This document shows positions 14,583-26,613 of a stretch of DNA of 40,973 nt, one piece after another. Each line of letters begins with the position of its first letter. Within the stretch, counting starts at the first letter, position 1. The translations under genes were made by a program, and so were the position numbers. A model generated the notes under the pieces. The model saw only the letters and a list, made by a program, of their open reading frames with translations. It was not told where the DNA came from and did not search any database. The DNA comes from Brevundimonas sp. (GTDB lineage: Bacteria > Pseudomonadota > Alphaproteobacteria > Caulobacterales > Caulobacteraceae): assembly GCF_024711105.1 (NCBI RefSeq), contig NZ_JANJTL010000044.1:1-40973 (forward strand), given 5' to 3'.

Positions 14583-16301
14583 GTGATCGAACGCAGCGAA
14601 ACCAGCCGGGCCTCCCCGCCCGAAGAGGTCCGGGGCCTGGGCGGCGGCAATCTCGCGACCCGGCTGGCCGCGGGTATGCTGCGGTGGGGGCATCCGCGCT
14701 CGCCGGCGCCGCGCACCGCGGCCTTCATCGCCGTCAGCCTGGCCTGGCTTGTGCTGGGGGTGATCGGCTGGAGCCAGTGGCGCGAGACCCCGCTGGGCGC
14801 CGACACGCCGGGCGACTTCATCTATCTGTCCCTGTGGATGCTGACGGCGCAGGGGGACGTGGCGGGCGAGACCCTGCCGCTGACGCTCGATCTGGCGCGG
14901 TGGTTCGGGGCGGCCATTCCGCTGCTCGGCGTGCTGTTCCTGGCCGCGCGCCAGATCGGCGACACCCTGGCGCTCAGCCTGATCCAGCTGTGGGGCGCGG
15001 GGCATCTGGTCATCGTGGGCGAAGGCCGGGGCGCCGTGGAGGCCGCCGAGGCCGGGCGCGCTGAGGGGGCGGCCGTGGTCCTGATCGACGCCGACATCGG
15101 CGAGGCCGAGATCGAGGACCTGAACCAGCAGGGCGTGCTGGTCGTCCGCGACGACCTGCGCGCCTCGGCCCGCAAGGCGGCGCTGGGCCGCGCGCGCCGG
15201 GCGGTGGTGGTCAGCACGCGCCCGACGGTGGCTCTGTCCCTGGCCCGTCGGGCCGCCGAGGTGATGGCGCCTTCGGCCGATCTGCACGTCCAGGTCGAGG
15301 AACCAGACATCCTTGAGATGATGCGCCAGTCCGCCGCGCGGCACGCGGGCGACGGACCCGCGCCGAGACCCTTCTCCCTGGCGGAGGCGGCCGCCCGGCG
15401 GGCGCACGAGGAACTGCGGCTCTGGGATCGGCCCGGCGATGGGCTGCACGTCGCGGTTCTCGGCGCCGGCCCGTTCTCGGAGGGCATGGCGAGGCTGGCG
15501 CTTTCGCTGGGATGGCGGGTCGGCCGCGTCCCGCCGCGGGTGACCCTGTGGGACCCGGACGGCGCCCTGCGCGACCGCTGGAGCCGCATGGCCCCGGGCG
15601 TGCTCGTAGATCTCTCCGCCGTCTATGACAGCCCGCCGTTCCGCGTCGATTTCTCGACGGCGCCGTCGGTCGGAGCCTTCCTGACGGAGACGGAGGACGC
15701 AACCGCCTGGGTCGTCGAGGAGGACGTCGGCCAGGCCTGCGCGGCCGCGCTGATGGCGTCGCGGCTGGAGCGCGGTCCCGTGGTGGTCGTCTCCGGCGAA
15801 CGTGAACTGGAGCTGATGCTGACGGGCGTGGAGACGGCGGTGCGGGGCTTCGCCGCGGGGCTGGAGGCCGCCATCCTGCCGTTCACCGACCGGCTCGCCC
15901 AGCAGTTGCACAAGGCCTACGAAGCGCGGGGCCAGGAGGGCTACATCCTGGTCGGCTCGGGCGACAGCGGCGTCAAATGGTCGATCCTGCCCGAGTCGAT
16001 GTGGGCGGCGAATCGCGCGGCGGCCGGCCATGTGGCGGTCAAGGTCGCCGACGCAGACGCCGCGGGCGCCGATCCGCGCGAGGACCGGGCGCTGCTCGAC
16101 CGCATGGCCGAGGTGGAGCATGAGCGCTGGTGCGCCGAGCGCCTGCTGAACGGTTGGCGGCCCGGCCCTGCGCGGGACAACGCCCGCAAGCTGCATCCCG
16201 ACCTCAAGGGCTGGTCGGCGCTGGACGAGCCCGGCCGCGACAAGGACCGCGACGGGGTGATCGACGCCTTCCGCGTGGCTCGGCCGCGGCCGCGCCCCTA
16301 G
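14583..16301 (+). CDS. RyR-domain protein with channel-like and RCK-like domains
   Basis: This 572-residue protein starts with GTG, with GGAGG nine bases upstream. Membrane helices lie at about 45-65 and 106-124. Between them a pore-helix-like stretch holds TAQGD where potassium channels have TVGYG. A TrkA/RCK-type Rossmann domain follows (HLVIVGEGRG at 141-150, LIDAD at 167-171), then a second Rossmann-like domain from about 288 (VAVLGAGPFSEG). The C-terminus (about 508-562) is an RyR domain: EHERWCAERLLNGWRPG, then ARKLHPDL and DKDRDGVIDAF. Bacterial RyR domains are thought to sense ligands, possibly nucleotides. The protein may be a ligand-gated channel or a membrane sensor with a dead pore. 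It diverges from the EcfG-type operon and ends convergent with the Crp-type gene. Confidence 0.82.
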   Translation: MIERSETSRASPPEEVRGLGGGNLATRLAAGMLRWGHPRSPAPRTAAFIAVSLAWLVLGVIGWSQWRETPLGADTPGDFIYLSLWMLTAQGDVAGETLPLTLDLARWFGAAIPLLGVLFLAARQIGDTLALSLIQLWGAGHLVIVGEGRGAVEAAEAGRAEGAAVVLIDADIGEAEIEDLNQQGVLVVRDDLRASARKAALGRARRAVVVSTRPTVALSLARRAAEVMAPSADLHVQVEEPDILEMMRQSAARHAGDGPAPRPFSLAEAAARRAHEELRLWDRPGDGLHVAVLGAGPFSEGMARLALSLGWRVGRVPPRVTLWDPDGALRDRWSRMAPGVLVDLSAVYDSPPFRVDFSTAPSVGAFLTETEDATAWVVEEDVGQACAAALMASRLERGPVVVVSGERELELMLTGVETAVRGFAAGLEAAILPFTDRLAQQLHKAYEARGQEGYILVGSGDSGVKWSILPESMWAANRAAAGHVAVKVADADAAGADPREDRALLDRMAEVEHERWCAERLLNGWRPGPARDNARKLHPDLKGWSALDEPGRDKDRDGVIDAFRVARPRPRP

Positions 16302-16990
16302 GCGTTTCCTCCGGTCTCCAGCTGCTCCATGACCTGGTTGATGGCGCGGTAGCAGTCACACGAGGCGCGTTCGAGCTCGGGGCGGTCCACGATCTCGATG
16401 GCGCCGCGCTTGCGGCGGATCAGGCCGCGTTCCTCGAGAAGGGCCGAGACCTCGCTGACGGTGGCGCGGCGGACGGCCAGCATGTCGGCGACGCTCTGTT
16501 GCGTGAGGTGCAGTGTCGGGCTCTCCACCCGGTCCTGCAGCATCAAGAGCCAGCGGGCGAAGCGCTCCTCAAGCCGGTGCTCGGCGTTGCAGGCCGCGAT
16601 CTGCTGAACCTGGGCGAAGAGCATTTCCGTATGCCGCGCGATCGCCTCGCGCAGCCGCGGACTTTCGGCCAGCGCTTCGGAGAAGGCCCCCGCCTCGATG
16701 CAGCTGGCCAAGCCGTCCGTCTGGGCCACGGCGCGCGTCATTGCCCCTCCGTTCAGGGGGCCGCAGGTGGCGCCGACCAGGCCCTCGGCGCCGATCACCG
16801 CGGTCTCGACCGCACGGCGTTCGACGAGGGTCAGAAGCGAGATCGCGCCCCGGGTCGGAAACCAGACCGCCTCGGACGCCGCGCCGGCCTCGTGCACGAC
16901 CTGGCCGCGCTCGAAGGCGTGCGGCTGAAGGTGCGGCTTGAGCCGGGCCTGGTCCTCCGCGTCGAGCGACGCCAGCCAATGGTTCTGCAT
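16298..16990 (-). CDS. Crp/Fnr-family transcription regulator
   Basis: This 230-residue regulator has an N-terminal cyclic-nucleotide-binding-type beta-roll (about 20-125), a dimer helix (130-155) and a C-terminal helix-turn-helix (about 163-190, [20 protein letters not shown]). The N-terminal cysteine cluster that holds the Fe-S centre in FNR is absent, and the recognition helix differs from that of FNR/FixK, so it is probably not the protein that reads the TTGAT box upstream of sqr. The ATG at 16990 has GGAG seven bases upstream; a TTG five codons earlier is less likely. An EcfG-type promoter precedes it. The last four bases overlap the end of the RyR gene. Confidence 0.9.
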   Translation of the reverse strand: MQNHWLASLDAEDQARLKPHLQPHAFERGQVVHEAGAASEAVWFPTRGAISLLTLVERRAVETAVIGAEGLVGATCGPLNGGAMTRAVAQTDGLASCIEAGAFSEALAESPRLREAIARHTEMLFAQVQQIAACNAEHRLEERFARWLLMLQDRVESPTLHLTQQSVADMLAVRRATVSEVSALLEERGLIRRKRGAIEIVDRPELERASCDCYRAINQVMEQLETGGNA

Positions 16991-17020
16991 CTCCTCGCTC
17001 CACAAGCGTTACCGTTCCAG

Positions 17021-17045
17021 AACGCCACGCTTCGAACCGCGTTCC
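17021..17045 (-). promoter_or_regulatory. Sigma-EcfG-type promoter of the Crp/Fnr-family gene
   Basis: On the minus strand GGAAC (17045-17041), 16 bases, then CGTT (17024-17021), 30 bases before the ATG at 16990. The plus strand of the same stretch also reads AGAAC-N16-CGTT (17019-17043), one base off consensus, so the site could act in both directions. Confidence 0.72.
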
Positions 17046-17130
17046 GTCCGCGTCTCGACAGTCGCCAAGCGCCGGCGGCTTCCGCGCGGCCGCGCAACGC
17101 GCTAGGCGACGCAGAGCGAGGGAGAGTCCG

Positions 17131-17433
17131 ATGGACCGTTCGAGAGTGGATGCGGATGCGGCGCTGCGGGAGTTTCCCGACTGGTCGCGGGCCGAGGGAC
17201 AGCGCGAGGCTATCGCGCGCACGTTTCGGTTCAAGGACTTCAACGCGGCCTTCGGCTTCATGAGCCGCGTGGCGCTTCTGGCCGAGAAGATGGACCACCA
17301 CCCGGAGTGGTCGAACGTCTACGACCGGGTCGAGGTGCTGCTGACCACCCATGACGCCGGTGGCGTCACCGCCCTGGACGTGAAGATGGCGCGTTTCATG
17401 GACGAGACCGCCGACCAGATGGGTGGTCGCTGA
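17131..17433 (+). CDS. phhB: pterin-4a-carbinolamine dehydratase
   Basis: A 100-residue protein of the PCD/DCoH family, which dehydrates 4a-hydroxytetrahydrobiopterin to recycle the pterin cofactor of aromatic amino acid hydroxylases. The active-site motif EKMDHHPEW is at 52-60 (His55, His56), with a further His74 in TTHDAGG. The ATG has GGGAGAG upstream. Its stop overlaps the start of the SDR gene as TGATG. No hydroxylase gene is in view, so the pterin partner is unknown. Confidence 0.93.
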   Translation: MDRSRVDADAALREFPDWSRAEGQREAIARTFRFKDFNAAFGFMSRVALLAEKMDHHPEWSNVYDRVEVLLTTHDAGGVTALDVKMARFMDETADQMGGR

Positions 17434-18215
17434 TGGCCGGCCGGGTCGAAGGCAAGGCGGCGCTGGTCACCGGCGCCGCCCAGGGGCTGGGCGAGGCCAT
17501 CGCCCGCATGCTGGCCCGCGAGGGCGCGAAGGTCGCCCTGACCGACCTCAACGCCGACAAGGCGGCGGCGGTGGCCGAGGACATCAACCGCGAACGGCCG
17601 GGCGCCGCCTTCGCCTATGCGCACGACGTGACGTCTGAGGACCAGTGGGCCGAGGTGCTGGACCGCGCCGTGGCCGACATGGGCGGCCTGTCGATCCTGG
17701 TGAACAACGCCGGCATCGGCTGTGATTTCGTGACCGTTGAGAACGACACGCTCGAGAACTGGCGACGGGTCCAGGCCGTGAACGTCGAAAGCGTCATGCT
17801 GGGCTGCAAGCACGCCATGCCGCATCTGCGGGCCTCGGCGCCGGCGTCGATCGTCAACATCTCCTCGATCGCGGGACTGGTCGCCGCGCCGAACATGGGC
17901 GCCTACAACGCCACCAAGGCGGCGGTCTGGCTCTATTCCAAGACCGTCGCGCTGGAGGCGGCGCGGGCCGGCTGGAACGTGCGCTGCAACTCGGTTCACC
18001 CGGTCTTCATCAAGACGCCGATCCTGGATCCCTTCGTGGCCATGGCCGGCGGCGATGAGGAGCTGGCGCACCAGAAGCTGATGCGTGGGATTCCGCTCAA
18101 GCGGATCGGTGAGCCTGACGACGTGGCCTATGCGGTGCTGTACCTGGCTTCGGACGAATCCAAGTTCGTCACGGCCACCGAGCTCAAGGTCGATGGGGGC
18201 CTGTCGGCCCAGTAG
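17433..18215 (+). CDS. short-chain dehydrogenase/reductase
   Basis: A 260-residue classical SDR: cofactor motif TGAAQGLG (13-20), NNAG (91-94), and the Ser/Tyr/Lys catalytic residues at Ser144 or 145, Tyr158 and Lys162 (YNATK). Asp39 after the second strand favours NAD over NADP. It resembles cyclohexanol or 3-alpha-(20-beta)-hydroxysteroid dehydrogenases, but the substrate cannot be assigned. It is coupled to the pterin dehydratase by a one-base overlap. Confidence 0.9.
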   Translation: MAGRVEGKAALVTGAAQGLGEAIARMLAREGAKVALTDLNADKAAAVAEDINRERPGAAFAYAHDVTSEDQWAEVLDRAVADMGGLSILVNNAGIGCDFVTVENDTLENWRRVQAVNVESVMLGCKHAMPHLRASAPASIVNISSIAGLVAAPNMGAYNATKAAVWLYSKTVALEAARAGWNVRCNSVHPVFIKTPILDPFVAMAGGDEELAHQKLMRGIPLKRIGEPDDVAYAVLYLASDESKFVTATELKVDGGLSAQ

Positions 18216-18219
18216 GCGA

Positions 18220-18618
18220 TCAGCTGACCAGAATGGTTCCCAGCAGCACCCGGGCGCCCGACCGGCCGAGGGTGCGGTCGACCGCGGCCTGAAGCTCTCG
18301 CGCCAGGCGGTCGGCGTCCGGCGCGTGGCCGGGCAGCAGGCCGGCGCCGAATTCCCGCAGGCTCTCGGTGAGCGCGGCGCGCAGCCTCGGCTGGGCCTGG
18401 GCGGCCTGGCTGCGGAGCGCCTCGTCGTGGACGTCGATGCCCGCCTCCACCGACAGGACCCCCCGGCGCCCGGCCGACCGGACGATCGTCGCCGTCAGGG
18501 TCGGGAACCGGGTGTAGCTGGGCTGGCTGGAACTCGACGAGGAGGGCCCTCCCGCTCGCGCCACAGTGGGCGCGGCGGCGATGGCCAGGGTCAAGGCGAG
18601 GGCGTCTCTGCGGCGCAT
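18220..18618 (-). CDS. secreted hypothetical protein, possibly FliL-like
   Basis: A 132-residue protein with an N-terminal export signal. MRRRDALALT carries twin arginines and is followed by a hydrophobic run and cleavage near ARA-GG, so Tat export is possible. A short serine run (SSSSSS) comes next. The C-terminal half is an amphipathic region ending ARVLLGTILVS, which resembles the C-terminus of FliL-type proteins. No flagellar genes are nearby. The function is unknown and the FliL comparison is weak. Confidence 0.7.
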   Translation of the reverse strand: MRRRDALALTLAIAAAPTVARAGGPSSSSSSQPSYTRFPTLTATIVRSAGRRGVLSVEAGIDVHDEALRSQAAQAQPRLRAALTESLREFGAGLLPGHAPDADRLARELQAAVDRTLGRSGARVLLGTILVS

Positions 18619-18653
18619 GGGCGGACCATGCCGCCCGGCCGTTGACGTTCGGT

Positions 18654-19658
18654 TTACGCTGTCGCCACCGCCATCGGCTGAAGATCAAGCACCGCGAACA
18701 GGGCGGCGTCCTCGTCCTCTTCCGGATTGGGCGTGGTCAGCAGGCGACCGCCGACGAAGATGGAGTTGGCCCCGGCCAGAAAGCACAGGGCCTGCATCTC
18801 GCGGCTCATGGCCTCGCGGCCGGCCGACAGGCGCACCATCGACTTCGGGCAGACCAGCCGCGCCACCGCCACGGTGCGCACGAACTCGATCGGGTCGATC
18901 GAGCCCTCGACCTGGACCTTGTCTCCGAGGGGCGTCCCCGCGATGGGCACGAGCGCATTGACCGGCAGGCTGTCGGGATGAAGCGGCAGGGTCGCCAGCG
19001 CATGCAGCAGGCCGGCGCGATCACGGCGCGCCTCGCCCATGCCGACGATGCCGCCGCAGCAGGTCTTCATGCCGACGTCGCGCACGGCCTGAAGCGTATC
19101 CAGCCGGTCCTGATAGGTCCGGGTGGTGACCACCTCGCCATAGTACTCCGGCCCGGTGTCGAGGTTGTGGTTGTAGAAATCGAGCCCGGCGTCCTTGAGC
19201 GCCGTCGCCTGATCCGGCGTCAGCATGCCGAGCGTCGCGCAGGTCTCCAGGCCCAGCGCCTTGACCTCCGAGATCATGGCCTGGAGCCGCGGCAGGTCTC
19301 GGTCCTTGAGCTCGCGCCAGGCCGCGCCCATGCAGAAGCGGTCCGCGCCGCCGGCCTTGGCCGCGCGGGCCTCGGCCAGGACGGTTTCCGTCTCCATCAG
19401 CCTGGAGGCCTTCAGGCCCGTCTTGAAGTGCGCCGACTGGCTGCAGTAGCCGCAGTTCTCGGCGCAGCCTCCGGTCTTGACCGAAAGCAGGCGCGACAGC
19501 TGGACCTGGCTCGGATCGAACCAGCGGCGGTGGACCTCGGCGGCTGCGAAGACCAAGTCCATGAAGGGCCGGGCGAACAGGGCCTCGACCTCCGCCAGCG
19601 TCCAGTCGTGACGCGGCTCGGCGGGGTCTCGGACGCGGGCTGTCGTTCCGTCGGCCAT
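18654..19658 (-). CDS. bioB: biotin synthase
   Basis: This 334-residue radical-SAM enzyme inserts sulfur into dethiobiotin, the last step of biotin synthesis. The Cx3Cx2C cluster motif is at Cys65, Cys69 and Cys72 (CAENCGYC). Conserved NHNLDT and the [10 protein letters not shown] segment, which supplies a ligand region for the [2Fe-2S] cluster, are also present. Length is normal. The ATG overlaps the terC stop by one base (TGATG), so it is translationally coupled to a metal-transport-type gene and not to other bio genes. Confidence 0.96.
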   Translation of the reverse strand: MADGTTARVRDPAEPRHDWTLAEVEALFARPFMDLVFAAAEVHRRWFDPSQVQLSRLLSVKTGGCAENCGYCSQSAHFKTGLKASRLMETETVLAEARAAKAGGADRFCMGAAWRELKDRDLPRLQAMISEVKALGLETCATLGMLTPDQATALKDAGLDFYNHNLDTGPEYYGEVVTTRTYQDRLDTLQAVRDVGMKTCCGGIVGMGEARRDRAGLLHALATLPLHPDSLPVNALVPIAGTPLGDKVQVEGSIDPIEFVRTVAVARLVCPKSMVRLSAGREAMSREMQALCFLAGANSIFVGGRLLTTPNPEEDEDAALFAVLDLQPMAVATA

Positions 19659-20455
19659 CAGTGAACCGTCGGCCCCTTGGCCGCCTGACGCTTCCTGGCC
19701 ATCATGTTCAGGCCCTCGACAAGGGCCGAGAAGGCCATGGCGGCGTAGATGTAGCCCTTGGGCACGTGCACGCCGAAGGCGTCGGCGATCAGCACCATGC
19801 CGATCATCAGGAGGAAGCCCAGCGCCAGCATGACCACGGTCGGGTTCTTGTTGATGAAGTCAGCCAGCGGGTCGGCGGCCAGCAGCATGACCGTCACGGC
19901 GGCGATCACCGCCACCACCATGATCGGCAGGTGATCCGTCATGCCGATCGCGGTCAGGATCGAGTCGATCGAGAAGACCAGATCCAGCAGGATGATCTGG
20001 AAGATCGCCGCGCCGGCGTTGTTGATGATGACGTCCTTCTTGTCGAGCAGGTCGTGGTTCTCGCTGGGGACCGGATCGACCGTGTGGTGGATTTCCTTGG
20101 TCGCCTTCCACACCAGGAACAGGCCGCCGGCCAGCAGGATCAGATCCTTCCAGCTGAAGGCCGTCTCGAAGGCCGGTTCGCCGTGCTCGCCGATCGGGCC
20201 GACCAGACCCAGGTCGAACACCGTCGCGGTCAGGCCGACCAGCCAGGCGATGATCGACAGCAGCGCCAGACGCATGATCAGGGCCAGGCCGATGCCGATG
20301 CGGCGGACCCGCTGGCGCTGATGCTCGGGCAGCTTGTTCGAAAGAATCGAGATGAAGATCAGGTTGTCGATCCCCAGCACCACCTCCATCACCACCAGGG
20401 TGACGAGCGCCGCCCAGGCGGCGGGATCGGAAAGAAGGGGAAGGATCGAGTCCAT
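19658..20455 (-). CDS. TerC-family membrane protein
   Basis: A 265-residue polytopic membrane protein of the TerC family. The two family motifs, each with acidic residues within membrane helices, are visible: [12 protein letters not shown] (about 24-35) and [12 protein letters not shown] (about 157-168). Members export manganese or help metallate secreted proteins. I looked for a yybP-ykoY manganese riboswitch in the leader and saw none. It is first in a two-gene operon with bioB. Confidence 0.92.
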   Translation of the reverse strand: MDSILPLLSDPAAWAALVTLVVMEVVLGIDNLIFISILSNKLPEHQRQRVRRIGIGLALIMRLALLSIIAWLVGLTATVFDLGLVGPIGEHGEPAFETAFSWKDLILLAGGLFLVWKATKEIHHTVDPVPSENHDLLDKKDVIINNAGAAIFQIILLDLVFSIDSILTAIGMTDHLPIMVVAVIAAVTVMLLAADPLADFINKNPTVVMLALGFLLMIGMVLIADAFGVHVPKGYIYAAMAFSALVEGLNMMARKRQAAKGPTVH

Positions 20456-20558
20456 CGGTCGGGGGCTCCACGAGCGTCTGCGGCCAGGTCGGCGCCTTGT
20501 TAGGGGCGGGCGTCAGGCCGCGCAACGGAAACGACGCGCTTTGCCGGACCCGCATCGG

Positions 20559-20585
20559 TTGCTCCTGCGAAACTTCGGTGCTATC
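20559..20585 (+). promoter_or_regulatory. Possible promoter of the atp operon
   Basis: TTGCTC (20559-20564), 15 bases, then GCTATC (20580-20585), resembling the Caulobacter housekeeping pattern TTG...GCTA. Transcription would start near 20592 and give a leader of about 130 bases that contains the hairpin at 20600-20632. Confidence 0.35.
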
Positions 20586-20599
20586 AGGCGCCCGGCTTC

Positions 20600-20641
20600 C
20601 GACGGGGCGGTCCGAAAGGGTCCGTCCCGTCGTGTGCTTTT
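20600..20641 (+). other. Long GAAA-tetraloop hairpin in the atp leader
   Basis: The arm at 20600-20613 pairs with 20618-20632 to form about 14 base pairs with one bulged T (20621), one internal G-U pair and one G-U near the loop, closed by GAAA (20614-20617). TGTGC and four Ts follow (20638-20641). It could be an intrinsic terminator or attenuator on the plus strand, or an mRNA-stabilising element ahead of atpH. Confidence 0.55.
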
Positions 20642-20722
20642 CCAAGCATATCAAGCCCTTAGCGGAGGTGAGCGATCACCCCCGATTTTGACCCGAACGC
20701 TGTTCCTTTAGGCGGACCCAAA

Positions 20723-22817
<2,095 letters not shown>

Positions 22818-22838
22818 TCCAGAGAGACCCAAGCCGTC

Positions 22839-25278
<2,440 letters not shown>

Positions 25279-25288
25279 TCTCGGAGAC

Positions 25289-26266
25289 ATGAGCGGGCCA
25301 GATGTCATCATCGGCCTTGCCTGGGTCGGCGCCGTAGCCGGCCCACTGATCGCAACGGTTCTGGTGCGGCGCCTTCTTCGCGGAAGGCGCCGTTTCCTTG
25401 CCTGGACGCTGGTCGGCCTGTCGGCCGCGGCGTGGGTCCTCGGGGTTTGGGCCTTTCTGGCGGAACCAGCCACCTTGACGGTTCGCCATGTCGTCGTCGA
25501 AAGTGATCGGTGGCGCGGTCCGCCACTGCGGATCGGCCTCATCTCGGACACCCACGTCACGTCGCCCCATGTCGACGCCCGCCGCGTTCGGCGCGTGGTC
25601 GAACAGATGAACGCCGAACGCCCCGACGTCGTCGTGCTGCTCGGCGACTATGTGGGCGGCCATTTGCCGTCGCACGTCCGCTCGGCCGCGGAACGCGATC
25701 AAATTCTCGCGGGCCTCACAGCCTTCGGTCAGCTGTCCGCGCGGTACGGTGTCTTCGGCGTGCAGGGCAACCACGATTCCTGGTTTGACGAACTCTCGAC
25801 GGCCGACGCCCTAGAGCGCGCAAACGTGGTGGTCCTGGAGAACCGGGCGACCGTGATCGAGCGTGCTGACGGGTCCTTTTGGATCGCCGGCCTGGCCGAT
25901 CTCTACTCCCGACGGCACACTGCCTCGGTCGACGCCGCCCTCGCCGACGTTCCCCAAGACGCCCCGGCGCTACTGCTGACCCACTGGCCAGACCCCTTCG
26001 ACGAGGTTCCGTCCCGCGTCGCGCTCACCCTGGCCGGACACACCCACTGCGGCCAGGTGAATCTACCGGTCCTCGGCCGCCTGATCCATGCATCTGCGGG
26101 ATCGGCGAGATGGCAGTGCGGCCTGTATCAGGAGGGTGGGCGGCAGATATTCGTCACGGGCGGCGTCGGCGTCTCGATCCTCCCTGTGCGCTTCAGGGCG
26201 CCGCCGGAGATCGTCATCCTGACCCTGCGATCCCCGACGCTTGCCTCAGGCGTCGCCCCCCACTAG
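25289..26266 (+). CDS. membrane-anchored metallophosphoesterase
   Basis: A 325-residue protein with two N-terminal hydrophobic segments (about 7-28 and 38-60) and a calcineurin-like phosphoesterase domain. All metal motifs are present: DTH (in LISDTHV), GDYVGG, GNHDSW, a His in LLTHWPD and GHTHCGQV. It resembles YaeI/YkuE-type enzymes, which hydrolyse phosphodiesters or lipid-linked phosphates at the membrane surface. It lies ten bases after atpD and ten before atpC, inside the ATP synthase operon. GGAG is only two bases from the ATG, so translation may be weak or the start slightly different. The substrate is unknown. Confidence 0.88.
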   Translation: MSGPDVIIGLAWVGAVAGPLIATVLVRRLLRGRRRFLAWTLVGLSAAAWVLGVWAFLAEPATLTVRHVVVESDRWRGPPLRIGLISDTHVTSPHVDARRVRRVVEQMNAERPDVVVLLGDYVGGHLPSHVRSAAERDQILAGLTAFGQLSARYGVFGVQGNHDSWFDELSTADALERANVVVLENRATVIERADGSFWIAGLADLYSRRHTASVDAALADVPQDAPALLLTHWPDPFDEVPSRVALTLAGHTHCGQVNLPVLGRLIHASAGSARWQCGLYQEGGRQIFVTGGVGVSILPVRFRAPPEIVILTLRSPTLASGVAPH

Positions 26267-26276
26267 GAAGCGCGCC

Positions 26277-26546
26277 ATGGCTGACAAACTCAACTTCTCT
26301 CTGGTCGCGCCCGAGCGCGAGGTCTTCTCCGGCCAGGTCGATCAGGTCGACGCCCCCGGCGTCGAGGGCGACTTCGGCGTCCTGCCGAACCACGCGCCCT
26401 TCATGACGGCGCTGCGCGAAGGCGCGATCACCGTCCACATCGGCGCGAACCGCCGCGTCTTCTCGGTCAAGGGCGGCTTCGCCGACGTGACTCCGCAAGG
26501 CCTGACCATCCTCGCCGAAGAAGCCTCGGAAGCCGGCGCGGCCTGA
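26277..26546 (+). CDS. atpC: F1F0 ATP synthase subunit epsilon
   Basis: This 89-residue subunit of the F1 central stalk has the conserved beta-sandwich N-terminal domain (VAPEREVFSG, GDFGVLPNHAPF). The C-terminal helical hairpin found in many bacteria is lacking; the shortened form is common in alphaproteobacteria. GGAAG stands ahead of the ATG. It is separated from atpD by the phosphoesterase gene. Confidence 0.96.
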   Translation: MADKLNFSLVAPEREVFSGQVDQVDAPGVEGDFGVLPNHAPFMTALREGAITVHIGANRRVFSVKGGFADVTPQGLTILAEEASEAGAA

Positions 26547-26613
26547 GCCGCTCCCGGCCGGCTACCTCGGGAAGCCTGCTGACTCCTGAGAACAAATCAG
26601 GCACAAGGCGGCG

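Noticed and set aside
14226-16196. A 656-codon minus-strand frame covering the RyR gene
   Set aside because: Only its last 81 codons form a real gene (start at 14471 with a strong ribosome site); the rest is antisense of the RyR gene.
19860-20555. Minus-strand frame starting at ATG 20555 with AGGAG six bases upstream
   Set aside because: The ribosome site looks good, but the frame runs out of phase through terC for more than 200 codons with Arg/Pro/Gly-rich shadow composition. A short leader peptide is not possible, as there is no early stop.
20456-20700. Manganese riboswitch (yybP-ykoY) in the terC leader
   Set aside because: The conserved GGGGAGTA core and the matching loops could not be found on the minus strand.
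26585-26601. CCTGA-N7-TCAGG inverted repeat between atpC and recQ as a terminator or LexA box
   Set aside because: The stem is only five base pairs without a T run, and it does not match the alphaproteobacterial GTTC-N7-GTTC LexA pattern.
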